This document shows positions 25,977 through 33,122 of a stretch of 64,000 nucleotides of DNA, in pieces. The stretch's first letter is position 1; each line of letters opens with the position of its first letter. Under the pieces are notes generated by a model. That model was not told where the DNA came from and searched no databases. It was given only the letters and a program-made list of their open reading frames with translations. The position numbers and the translations under genes were made by a program. Source of the stretch: Pseudomonas oryzihabitans (GTDB lineage: Bacteria; Pseudomonadota; Gammaproteobacteria; Pseudomonadales; Pseudomonadaceae); NCBI RefSeq assembly GCF_001518815.1, contig NZ_CP013987.1, positions 3,246,501 to 3,310,500 on the forward strand, given 5' to 3'.

Positions 25977-27323
25977 TCAGTCGAGGCGGTTGAGGACGTC
26001 GCCGACGGCGGCGAAGACGCGATCCAGGTCCTCGGGCTTGGCATTGAAGGTAGGCCCGAATTGCAGGGTGTCGCCCCCGAAGCGGACATAGAAGCCGGCC
26101 TTCCAAAGGGCGATACCGGCCTCATAGGGACGGATCACCGCATCGCCATCGCGCGGCGCCAGCTGCAGGGCGCCAGCCAGGCCGCAGTTGCGGATGTCCA
26201 CCACGTGCTTGGCACCCTTGAGGCCATGCAGCGAGGCTTCGAACGTCGGCGCTAGCTCGGCGGCCTGTTGTACGAGGTTCTCCCGTTCCATGAGCTCCAG
26301 CGCCGCCAGTCCCGCGGCGCAAGCCACCGGGTGGGCCGAATAGGTGTAGCCGTGGGGAAACTCCACCATGTGCTCCGGCGTGGCCTGATTCATGAAGGTG
26401 TCATAGATGGCGCTGCTGGCGATTACCGCGCCCAGGGGTACGGCGCCATTGGTGACTTGCTTGGCGACGTTCATCAGGTCTGGCGTCACGCCGAAGTATT
26501 CGGCGCCGGTGTGACGCCCCATGCGGCCAAAGGCAGTAATGACCTCGTCGAAGATCAGCAGGATGTCGTGCTGGGTGCAGATCTCGCGCAGGCGTTGCAG
26601 ATAGCCCACCGGCGGCACGATCACCCCGGCCGAACCGGACATGGGCTCGACGATGACGGCGGCGATGTTGGAGGCATCGTGTAGTTCGATCAGCTTGAGC
26701 AGTTCATTGGCCAGCTCGACGCCACCGGTCTCGGCCATGCCCCTGGTAAAGGCCATGCCAGGTTGCAGGGTATGGGGCAGGTGGTCGACGTCCATGAAGG
26801 AGCCGTACATCTTCCGGTTGCCGCCGATGCCGCCCAGGCTGGTGCCGGCGATGTTGACGCCATGGTAGCCACGGGCACGACCGATCAGCTTGGTCTTGGC
26901 CGGCTGACCCTTGATGCGCCAGTAGGCCCGCGCCAGCTTGACTGAGGTATCGGCGCTCTCGGAACCCGAGCCGGTGAAGAAGACGTGGTCCAGACCCGCC
27001 GGGGTCAGCTCGGCCATCTTCTCGGCCAGCTGGAAGGACAGCGGATGGCCGTACTGGAAGCCTGGCGAGTAGTCGAGGGTGCCCAGCTGACGCGCCACGG
27101 CCTCCTGGATTTCCTTGCGCGAATGCCCGGCGCCGCAGGTCCAGAGACCGGACAGGCTGTCATAGATGCGCCGCCCCTGATCGTCCGTCAGCCAACTGCC
27201 CTCGGCGGCCACCACGATGCGTGGATCCTTCTGGAAGGCGCGATTGGCGGTGAAGGGCATCCAATGGGCGCGCAGATTGAGCTGGGCGGCGACGGGCGGG
27301 GAAACGGTCAGCGGCTGGTTCAT
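25977..27323 (-). CDS. beta-alanine:pyruvate aminotransferase (omega-amino-acid transaminase)
   Basis: This class III PLP enzyme has 448 residues, the length of the well-studied Pseudomonas omega-amino-acid:pyruvate transaminase. It opens with AAQLNLRAHWMPFTANRAF. It contains GAGHSRKEIQ, the PLP-phosphate motif TGSGSESADTS, IFDEVITAFGRMG, and the Schiff-base Lys288 in MNVAKQVTNGAVPLGAV. It converts beta-alanine plus pyruvate to malonate semialdehyde plus alanine. ATG at 27323 fits homologue starts. The upstream region contains an unusual 11-bp inverted repeat at 27370-27424. It is co-directional with mmsA, which consumes its product. Confidence 0.94.
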   Translation of the reverse strand: MNQPLTVSPPVAAQLNLRAHWMPFTANRAFQKDPRIVVAAEGSWLTDDQGRRIYDSLSGLWTCGAGHSRKEIQEAVARQLGTLDYSPGFQYGHPLSFQLAEKMAELTPAGLDHVFFTGSGSESADTSVKLARAYWRIKGQPAKTKLIGRARGYHGVNIAGTSLGGIGGNRKMYGSFMDVDHLPHTLQPGMAFTRGMAETGGVELANELLKLIELHDASNIAAVIVEPMSGSAGVIVPPVGYLQRLREICTQHDILLIFDEVITAFGRMGRHTGAEYFGVTPDLMNVAKQVTNGAVPLGAVIASSAIYDTFMNQATPEHMVEFPHGYTYSAHPVACAAGLAALELMERENLVQQAAELAPTFEASLHGLKGAKHVVDIRNCGLAGALQLAPRDGDAVIRPYEAGIALWKAGFYVRFGGDTLQFGPTFNAKPEDLDRVFAAVGDVLNRLD

Positions 27324-27369
27324 GATAGGGCCTCGGGCGGGACGATGAGCCTGCAGAATGCGCCGCACC

Positions 27370-27424
27370 TTGCGTGAGTTAAATGGCTTTTTTCTTGCGC
27401 TTGAATTTATAAAAACTCACGCAA
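27370..27424. repeat. perfect 11-bp inverted repeat upstream of the beta-alanine operon
   Basis: TTGCGTGAGTT (27370-27380) is matched exactly by AACTCACGCAA (27414-27424), centres 44 bases apart, about four helical turns. A partial third copy, TTGCGCTTGAATT, lies between them. The left arm is 47 bases before the aminotransferase start. The layout suggests a regulator bound at two half-sites; a hairpin is the alternative. Confidence 0.6.
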
Positions 27425-27558
27425 TTCAGGTATCGGGTGTCTGCAAAATTTTTTTCCTCCGCCTCTCATCATCGTTTTATATCGAGAAAACAACGCCTTA
27501 CCTCGTCTTTGCAGCCGAGGCCCGCTTTGGCAGTCCGCTCCTTCGATGACGAAGGTCG

Positions 27559-27588
27559 TTGACAGCCCGATTTCGCCACTCCTAATCT
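27559..27588 (+). promoter_or_regulatory. sigma-70 promoter of the ABC transporter/hydroxyproline operon
   Basis: Consensus TTGACA (27559-27564) and TAATCT (27583-27588) are 18 bases apart. The expected start is near 27595, giving a leader of about 78 bases before the binding-protein ATG. A palindrome, CCTTCG-atga-CGAAGG (27540-27555), lies immediately upstream and could be an operator. Confidence 0.7.
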
Positions 27589-27672
27589 GCATGCAGCGCT
27601 GAATACAACGACACACACAAAAAAGCTTTTTTGCCTCCTGCCTATAACAATCGTCCAAATGGAGTAGCAGCT

Positions 27673-28518
27673 ATGGCTCGGCGTCTATCGCGTTCGCAAT
27701 CCCTTCGTGCAGTCCTGGGTAGTCTGGCAATCGCCGGCGCCCTGCTCTGGCAGCCAGCCGCTCAGGCCGAGCAGGCCGGTGTGTGGCAGCAGGTCCAGAA
27801 AGCCGGCGTCTTGAAATGCGGGGCCGCAGTCGCCGCGCCCTATGTGATGCGCGATGCCGCCTCGGCGAAATACAGCGGCTACTTCGTCGATCTGTGCCGC
27901 GACTTCGGCGAGCGGGTGCTCAAGGTCAAGGTGGAGTTCGTCGACACCAACTGGGACAACCTGGTCGCCGGCCTGCAGGGCGGCAAGTGGGATCTGGCCA
28001 TGGCACTCAACCAGACCCCCGAGCGGGCCCTGGCCGTGGCCTTCAGCACGGCCGCCACCGACTATCAGATCTCGCTGTTGCTGAACAAGGACAACCCCAA
28101 GCTGGCCCAGGCCGGCGAGACCTTGGCGGACTACGACAAACCCGGCGTGACCTTCGCAGTGATGTCCGGTACGGCCGCGGACAAGGCGATCTCCGCCGTC
28201 ATCAAGCAAGGGACCGTGATGCGTCTGCCCGGTATGGACGAGACACGTCTGGCGGTGATGTCGCGCCGCGCCGACGTGCTGGTCGACGCCAGCGACACCA
28301 ATCACCTCTTCGCCATCGCCAACCCCACCTGGGCCAAAGAAGTAATGCCCAAGCCGGCGCTGGCCAAGCAGGGCGTGGCCTTCGGCGTGCGCCGCGACAT
28401 TTCCTGGGCCGACATGCAGGTGCTGAACATCTATCTCACCCAGCGTCGCGAGACGGGTGAGATCGCCGCCCTCGTGGACAAGGCCTCCGAGCAGGTCAAC
28501 GCCCAGAAAGCCCCGTAA
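27673..28518 (+). CDS. amino-acid ABC transporter, periplasmic substrate-binding protein
   Basis: The 281-residue protein is a family 3 solute-binding protein. It has a signal peptide of about 33 residues ending in AAQA, then VLKCGAAVAAPYVMRD, GYFVDLCRDFGERVLKVKVEFVD and NLVAGLQGGKWDLAMA, the usual layout of polar-amino-acid binders. The ATG at 27673 has GGAG nine bases upstream. It is the first gene of a plus-strand operon with an ATPase, two permeases and hydroxyproline-type catabolic genes, so the ligand is probably hydroxyproline, proline or a related imino acid (inference). Confidence 0.9.
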   Translation: MARRLSRSQSLRAVLGSLAIAGALLWQPAAQAEQAGVWQQVQKAGVLKCGAAVAAPYVMRDAASAKYSGYFVDLCRDFGERVLKVKVEFVDTNWDNLVAGLQGGKWDLAMALNQTPERALAVAFSTAATDYQISLLLNKDNPKLAQAGETLADYDKPGVTFAVMSGTAADKAISAVIKQGTVMRLPGMDETRLAVMSRRADVLVDASDTNHLFAIANPTWAKEVMPKPALAKQGVAFGVRRDISWADMQVLNIYLTQRRETGEIAALVDKASEQVNAQKAP

Positions 28519-28533
28519 TCCGCCGCTGAGACA

Positions 28534-28557
28534 AAGGACTCGTCCTGACGAGTCCTT
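28534..28557 (+). promoter_or_regulatory. intercistronic hairpin after the binding-protein gene
   Basis: A perfect 10-bp stem (AAGGACTCGT at 28534-28543 with ACGAGTCCTT at 28548-28557) has the loop CCTG and no T tract. Such hairpins after solute-binding-protein genes commonly protect the upstream message so that the binding protein is made in excess over the transporter. Confidence 0.7.
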
Positions 28558-28573
28558 ACCGGAGTTCGCCCCT

Positions 28574-29395
28574 ATGAAAGCCGTTTCCATCATGCCGACG
28601 CCCCTTGCCACCACCGCACCGGAGGCCCGCCCGGGTCCCGATGGCTTCGTCCAGTTCCAGCACGTGTGCAAGAGCTATGGCCCGGATCTCAAGGTCATGG
28701 ACGACTTCTGCCTGGACATGCGTGCCGACGACCGCCTGGTGATCATCGGCCCGAGTGGCAGCGGCAAGAGTTCGCTGCTGCGCGTGATGATGGGGCTGGA
28801 AAGCATCCAGGACGGCCGCATCCACTTCCAGGGCCAGCCCTATATAGAAGGTCGCAACGGACGCAGTCAGGTGCTGGATCGAGAACTGCACCGGCAGATC
28901 GGCATGGTCTTCCAGCACTACACCCTGTTTCCCCACCTGTCGGTGCTGGGCAATCTGGTCCTGGCGCCCATGAAGGTGCGCGGGCTGTCCCGCGCGGAAG
29001 CCACCGAAAAGGCCCGGCTGTACCTCGCCCGCCTGGGCCTGGAAAGCAAGCTGCACGCCTACCCCAGCCAGCTCTCGGGTGGCCAGAAGCAGCGGGTCGC
29101 CATCGCCCGCGCGCTGATGCTCGAACCGGCGCTGATGCTCTTCGACGAGGTCACCTCCGCCCTCGACCCGGAAATGGTGATCGAGGTGCAGAACGTGATG
29201 CTGCAGCTGGCCGAGCAGCGCATGGCGATGATCATCGTCACCCACGACATGCACTTCGCCAAGCACATCGCGACCCGCGTGGTGTTCTGCGCCAACGGCC
29301 GGCCGGTCGAGGAAGGCCCGCCCGAGGAACTGTTCCGCCGTCCACGCGAGCCCCGTACCCGGGAATTCCTGGAAAAGGTCCTGCACCTGGATTGA
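28574..29395 (+). CDS. amino-acid ABC transporter ATP-binding protein
   Basis: The 273-residue ATPase has Walker A GPSGSGKSS, the Q-loop VFQHYTLFPHLSVLGN, the signature SGGQKQRVAIARAL, Walker B LMLFDEVTSALDPE and the switch IIVTHDM. This is the layout of GlnQ/HisP-type polar-amino-acid importers. An extra N-terminal stretch of about 30 residues, MKAVSIMPTPLATTAPEARP, precedes the usual start. ATG at 28574 is chosen for its GGAG ribosome site at 28561. It energises uptake together with the two permeases that follow. Confidence 0.93.
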   Translation: MKAVSIMPTPLATTAPEARPGPDGFVQFQHVCKSYGPDLKVMDDFCLDMRADDRLVIIGPSGSGKSSLLRVMMGLESIQDGRIHFQGQPYIEGRNGRSQVLDRELHRQIGMVFQHYTLFPHLSVLGNLVLAPMKVRGLSRAEATEKARLYLARLGLESKLHAYPSQLSGGQKQRVAIARALMLEPALMLFDEVTSALDPEMVIEVQNVMLQLAEQRMAMIIVTHDMHFAKHIATRVVFCANGRPVEEGPPEELFRRPREPRTREFLEKVLHLD

Positions 29396-29405
29396 GGACG
29401 GCGCC

Positions 29406-30077
29406 ATGAACTACCAATTCGACTTCCATTTCCTCAACGGCACCCTGGGCCCGCTCTGGCAGGGCCTCAAGGTGACCCTGCAACTCGCCCTGGCCGCCAA
29501 TCTCATGGGCCTGGTGCTGGGTTTCCTGCTGTGCCTGCTGACCCTGAATCGCTGGCGCCTGGTACGGCTGCCCGCCCAGCTGTTCATCGAGTTCTTCCGC
29601 TGCACCCCGGTACTGCTGCAGATCGTCTGGTTCTTTTATTGCGTGCCCATGCTGTTCAACGTCTTCGTCGACCCCATCACCATGGGCGTGCTGGCGCTGG
29701 GCTTGAACCTCACCGCCTTCAATGCCGAGGCCTACCGCGCCGGCGTACAGGCCGTGCCGCGTGAGCATCTGGATGCCAGCGTCGCTCTCGGCCTGGGACC
29801 ACTGAACCGTACCCTCTATGTGGTGCTGCCGCAGGCGCTGCGCAGCGCCCTGCCGGTACTGATGACCAATGGCATAGGCATCCTCCAGCAGAGCGCCCTA
29901 GTCGCCATCGTGGCCGTGGCCGACCTGATGTACATCGGCAAGTCCATCGCCACCGAAGCCTATCGCCCGCTGGAAACCTACTCGCTGATCGCCCTGATCT
30001 ACTTCGCCCTGTCCCTGCCGATCGCCCAGCTGGTGCGGTTCGTCGAACGCCGCCAAGACGCGGCCCTGGAGCGCTGA
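29406..30077 (+). CDS. amino-acid ABC transporter permease 1
   Basis: The 223-residue inner-membrane protein has about five helices and the HisM/GlnP-type start FLNGTLGPLWQGLKVTLQLAL. The ATPase-contact EAA loop is AEAYRAGVQAVPREHLDASVALGLG. IEFFRCTPVLLQI is the conserved family segment after the second helix. It follows the ATPase gene by ten bases with GAGGA as ribosome site, and the second permease starts one base after its stop. It forms a heterodimeric pore with that partner. Confidence 0.92.
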   Translation: MNYQFDFHFLNGTLGPLWQGLKVTLQLALAANLMGLVLGFLLCLLTLNRWRLVRLPAQLFIEFFRCTPVLLQIVWFFYCVPMLFNVFVDPITMGVLALGLNLTAFNAEAYRAGVQAVPREHLDASVALGLGPLNRTLYVVLPQALRSALPVLMTNGIGILQQSALVAIVAVADLMYIGKSIATEAYRPLETYSLIALIYFALSLPIAQLVRFVERRQDAALER

Positions 30078-30078
30078 G

Positions 30079-30750
30079 ATGGATATGCACCTCGACTTCT
30101 CCGTCGTCCTCGGCTACTGGCAGGTGCTGCTCAAGGGCCTGGGGCTGACCTTGACCATCACCCTCGGCTGCGCCCTGGTGGGCAGCCTGCTGGGCTTCGG
30201 GCTGAGCCTGGTCCAGCTGGCACCCAGTCGCCTGCTGCGGGCGCCGGTCCGGCTCTATGTGGAGTTCTTTCGCGGCACGCCATTACTGATCCAGCTGTTC
30301 TGGGTGTTCTTCTGCTTTCCCGTGGTGTTCGGCCTGTCGATCTCGCCCTATGTGTCGGTGGTGATCTCCCTGACCCTGTTCATGGCAGCCATCACCAGCG
30401 AGACCTTTCGCGGCGCCCTCAAGTCCATCGCCGGCGAACAGCACGATGCCTGCGTGGCTCTCGGCCTGACGCCCGGGGTGAAGGTGCTCTATGTGATCTT
30501 TCCCCAGGCGCTGCTGCGCGCCATACCGCCGCTGCTCTCGAACGTCATCAGCCTGTTCAAGGAAAGCGCCCTGATCTCATCGGTCGGGGTGGCGGACCTG
30601 ATGTTCGTCGGCCAGAACCTTTCCAACAGCACGGCGCGACCGGTCGAGTTCTTCTCGGCGGTCGCCGTCATCTACTTCTGCATCGCCTTTCCCCTGACCC
30701 GTCTGGTCGGCCTCGTCGAGGCTCGGCTGCTGAGACGCTTCGCCTACTGA
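30079..30750 (+). CDS. amino-acid ABC transporter permease 2
   Basis: This is the second permease subunit, also 223 residues. It has the same architecture: YWQVLLKGLGLTLTITLGCALVG at the start, VEFFRGTPLLIQLFW, and the EAA loop SETFRGALKSIAGEQHDACVALGL. The start codon lies one base after the stop of permease 1, so the two are almost certainly coupled and made in equal amounts. It is followed after 25 bases by the deaminase gene. Confidence 0.92.
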   Translation: MDMHLDFSVVLGYWQVLLKGLGLTLTITLGCALVGSLLGFGLSLVQLAPSRLLRAPVRLYVEFFRGTPLLIQLFWVFFCFPVVFGLSISPYVSVVISLTLFMAAITSETFRGALKSIAGEQHDACVALGLTPGVKVLYVIFPQALLRAIPPLLSNVISLFKESALISSVGVADLMFVGQNLSNSTARPVEFFSAVAVIYFCIAFPLTRLVGLVEARLLRRFAY

Positions 30751-30775
30751 ACCCCCATCCCGAAGAGGTAACTCC

Positions 30776-31654
30776 ATGAACATGCACGGCATCCTTCCCG
30801 CTCTCGTCACCCCGTTCGACAAGGCCGGCAAGGTCGATTGCGCGACGCTCGCCTCCATCGTCGACTACCAGCTCAAGGCTGGAGTGTCCGGCTTCGTGGC
30901 CCTGGGCTCCACCGGCGAGTACTACGCCCTCGACAACGCCGAACGTCGCCTGGTCCTGCAGACGGTCAAGGAGGTAGCCGAAGGCAAGGGCACCCTGATC
31001 GCCAACTGCAACGGTGCCAGCACCCGTGAGGTGATCGAGCAGATTCGCCAGGCCATCGAATGCGGCTTCAGCAACATCCTGCTGGCCCCACCCTTCTATG
31101 CCCTGCCGACCCAGGAAGAGCTGATCAACCATTATCAGGTCGTGCTGGATACCTTCGCCGACATCAACGTCATCCTCTACAACTACCCCATCCGCACCAA
31201 CGTCGAAGTCGGCACCTCGGTGCTGGAAGCCTTTCGCGATCACCCGCGCGTCATCGGCATCAAGGAAAGCTCGGGCAATCTGTTGCGCGCCATCGAGATC
31301 GGCGAGACCTTCAAGGGCGCCTACCAGTTGTCCTGCGGCTCGGATGACCAGGCACTGGACTTCTTCCTGTGGGGCGCCACCAGCTGGATCTGCGGGCCGG
31401 CCAATTGTTTCCCGGATCAGATCGTCGCCTTCCACAAGGCCTTCACGGCCGGCGATATCCCAGGTGCCCAGGCGGTCATGCGTTCGCTGTTCCCCGTGAT
31501 GGCGAGCATGGAGCAGGGCAAGTTCATCCAGAAGGTGAAGTACGGGTGCGAGCTGGCCGGGTTCAACTCGGGTAACGCCCGCCTGCCGCTGTTGCCGCTG
31601 AGCGACGCCGAGAAGGCCGACTTCCGCGCCGTCTTCGAAGCCTCGCAACGCTGA
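30776..31654 (+). CDS. DapA-family lyase, probable pyrroline-4-hydroxy-2-carboxylate deaminase
   Basis: The 292-residue TIM-barrel aldolase of the DHDPS/NAL family has GSTGEYYAL (44-52), the Tyr135 of ILYNYPIRTN and the Schiff-base Lys163 in GIKESSGN. A true DapA is unlikely: the gene sits with an amino-acid oxidase, an aldehyde dehydrogenase and a hydroxyproline-type epimerase. In hydroxyproline catabolism the family member converts Delta1-pyrroline-4-hydroxy-2-carboxylate to 2-oxoglutarate semialdehyde with loss of water and ammonia. That assignment is from context. GAGG precedes the ATG, and a strong hairpin follows the gene. Confidence 0.85.
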   Translation: MNMHGILPALVTPFDKAGKVDCATLASIVDYQLKAGVSGFVALGSTGEYYALDNAERRLVLQTVKEVAEGKGTLIANCNGASTREVIEQIRQAIECGFSNILLAPPFYALPTQEELINHYQVVLDTFADINVILYNYPIRTNVEVGTSVLEAFRDHPRVIGIKESSGNLLRAIEIGETFKGAYQLSCGSDDQALDFFLWGATSWICGPANCFPDQIVAFHKAFTAGDIPGAQAVMRSLFPVMASMEQGKFIQKVKYGCELAGFNSGNARLPLLPLSDAEKADFRAVFEASQR

Positions 31655-31662
31655 TGGGATAG

Positions 31663-31688
31663 CCCACCCCGGCGCCAAGGGGGGTGGG
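31663..31688 (+). promoter_or_regulatory. hairpin between the deaminase gene and the coupled small ORF
   Basis: CCCACCCC (31663-31670) pairs with GGGGTGGG (31681-31688) around a 10-base loop. It ends one base before the GGAGGA ribosome site of the small ORF at 31701, so it could expose or hide that site. There is no T run, so simple termination is unlikely. Confidence 0.5.
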
Positions 31689-31700
31689 TGGAGGATTTCC

Positions 31701-31853
31701 ATGAACCCCAGCTTCGGCGGCTTCACAGGCCAGGCGCCGGAAAGGCCGGAGCCATACCACGCGGGTACCGTGGAGGCGCCTTTGCCCGCCCGGCGGGATG
31801 GGTCGCCATCCGGTCCGCATGACAGGTCGTCATCCAGCGAGAGAGCACTATGA
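31701..31853 (+). CDS. 50-codon ORF translationally coupled to the oxidase gene
   Basis: This short frame has a near-consensus ribosome site, GGAGGA at 31690-31695, five bases before its ATG. Its TGA overlaps the oxidase ATG as ATGA. The predicted peptide is hydrophilic and rich in Pro, Ser, Gly and Arg, with no Cys, no membrane segment and no family I recognise. The oxidase itself has no comparably strong ribosome site, so translation of this ORF may be what loads ribosomes onto it. It could also encode a small partner protein. Its sequence could be checked for conservation in relatives. Confidence 0.5.
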   Translation: MNPSFGGFTGQAPERPEPYHAGTVEAPLPARRDGSPSGPHDRSSSSERAL

Positions 31854-33109
31854 ACCAGGAGTCAGGCGTTCCCCGGACCGCGATAGTGGTCGGGGGCGGT
31901 ATCGTCGGGGTGTGCTGCGCCCTCTGGCTGCAACGGGATGGGCTGGCGGTGACGCTGGTCGACCCTGCCGCACCAGGCGACAGCACGGCCAAGTGGAGCT
32001 GTGGCCAGATGGCCGTCAGCGAGGTGGTGCCCCTGTCCAAGCCGGGCATCCTGAAGAAGCTGCCCGGCTGGTTGCTGGACCAGCGGGGTCCGCTGGCGCT
32101 ACGGCACAGCGCCCTGCCTGGCATCCTGCCGTGGTTCCTGAGATTCCTGGCCTGCGCCCGCCCAACGCGCATCCAGGAAATCGCCGCGGAACTGGCGACC
32201 CTGACCCGCGACGTCTACCGCGACTACGGGGTACTGCTGGAGGCCTGTCCCGACCGAAGCCTGCTCGGCGAGCGGCCCATCCTCGAAGTGTTCGACACGC
32301 CCCAGGGACTGGCCCAGGAGCGTCACCACTTCGAGTTACGCGAGCGCCTGGGTTTCCAGGTGGAAGAACTGGATGCCGCCGCCATCGCCGATCTGGAGCC
32401 AGCCTTCGCCGGTCGGTTCAAGCACGGCCTGCTGTTTCCCGATTGGCGAGCGGTCAGCGATACCGAAGGCTTCATCGCCGCCCTTACCGACAGCTTCGAA
32501 CAGGCGGGCGGCCGCCGGATTCGCGAGCGGGTGACGCGGATCGACGAATACCAGGGACAGGCCACCGGGGTGACGCTGGCCGACGGGCGCCGCCTGCCGG
32601 CCGAGCGGGTGGTCATCGCCGCGGGCAATGGCTCGCGGGCCTTCTTTGGCCAGCTCGGACTTTCGATACCCCTGGCAGGAATCGCCGGCTACCAGGTGGT
32701 GCTGCCAGAGCCCGAGGTCGAGATCCGCCACTCCACCATCTATGCCGATGGCGGCTTCTGCTTCGCGCCCATGACCCGCGGCCTGCAGATCGGCGGCACC
32801 ATCGAATTCGCCGGCGAGGGCGCCAAACCCAACTTCGCCCGGGCCGACATCATTCTGGAAAAGGCCCGGCGCGTGCTGCCGCAGCTGCGGACCACGGATC
32901 TCGAATATGGCGTGGGCTATCGGCCCTTCCTGCCCGATACCAAGCCGATCATCGACCGCAGCCAGCGCCTGACCAATGTATTGCTCGCCTTCGGTCACGG
33001 CCAGCTCGGCCTGACCCTGGGCGCTACCACGGGACGGCTGATCGCCGATCTCGCCGGGGGACGCACGAGCACCCTCGATCTCCATCCTTTCCGCGCTTCG
33101 CGCTTCTGA
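31850..33109 (+). CDS. DadA-family FAD amino-acid oxidoreductase, probable D-hydroxyproline dehydrogenase
   Basis: The 419-residue flavoprotein begins with the FAD motif AIVVGGGIVGVCCALWL. It shows the D-amino-acid dehydrogenase layout, including VVIAAGNGSRAFF, GYQVVLPE and the C-terminal LLAFGHGQLGLTLGATTGRLIADL. Cluster context (proline-racemase-type epimerase, DapA-type deaminase, aldehyde dehydrogenase) points to oxidation of cis-4-hydroxy-D-proline to the pyrroline carboxylate, feeding electrons to the respiratory chain. Other D-imino or D-amino acids are possible. The start overlaps the preceding 50-codon ORF. A long open frame in another register across this gene is a compositional shadow. 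Confidence 0.87.
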   Translation: MNQESGVPRTAIVVGGGIVGVCCALWLQRDGLAVTLVDPAAPGDSTAKWSCGQMAVSEVVPLSKPGILKKLPGWLLDQRGPLALRHSALPGILPWFLRFLACARPTRIQEIAAELATLTRDVYRDYGVLLEACPDRSLLGERPILEVFDTPQGLAQERHHFELRERLGFQVEELDAAAIADLEPAFAGRFKHGLLFPDWRAVSDTEGFIAALTDSFEQAGGRRIRERVTRIDEYQGQATGVTLADGRRLPAERVVIAAGNGSRAFFGQLGLSIPLAGIAGYQVVLPEPEVEIRHSTIYADGGFCFAPMTRGLQIGGTIEFAGEGAKPNFARADIILEKARRVLPQLRTTDLEYGVGYRPFLPDTKPIIDRSQRLTNVLLAFGHGQLGLTLGATTGRLIADLAGGRTSTLDLHPFRASRF

Positions 33110-33122
33110 CAGGACTTCGCTG

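Larger units (their letters stand above)
27324..27672. other. 349-base divergent control region between aptA-type gene and ABC transporter
   Basis: The region is AT-rich and carries several control elements. These are an 11-bp inverted repeat near the aminotransferase start (27370-27424), a CCTTCG-atga-CGAAGG palindrome (27540-27555), a strong sigma-70 promoter reading right (27559-27588), and the self-complementary AAAAAAGCTTTTTT (27619-27632). No protein-coding signal was found. Confidence 0.7.

Noticed and set aside
30776-31654. Annotation of the DapA-family gene as 4-hydroxy-tetrahydrodipicolinate synthase
   Set aside because: Operon context (oxidase, epimerase, aldehyde dehydrogenase, transporter) points to hydroxyproline catabolism rather than lysine synthesis.
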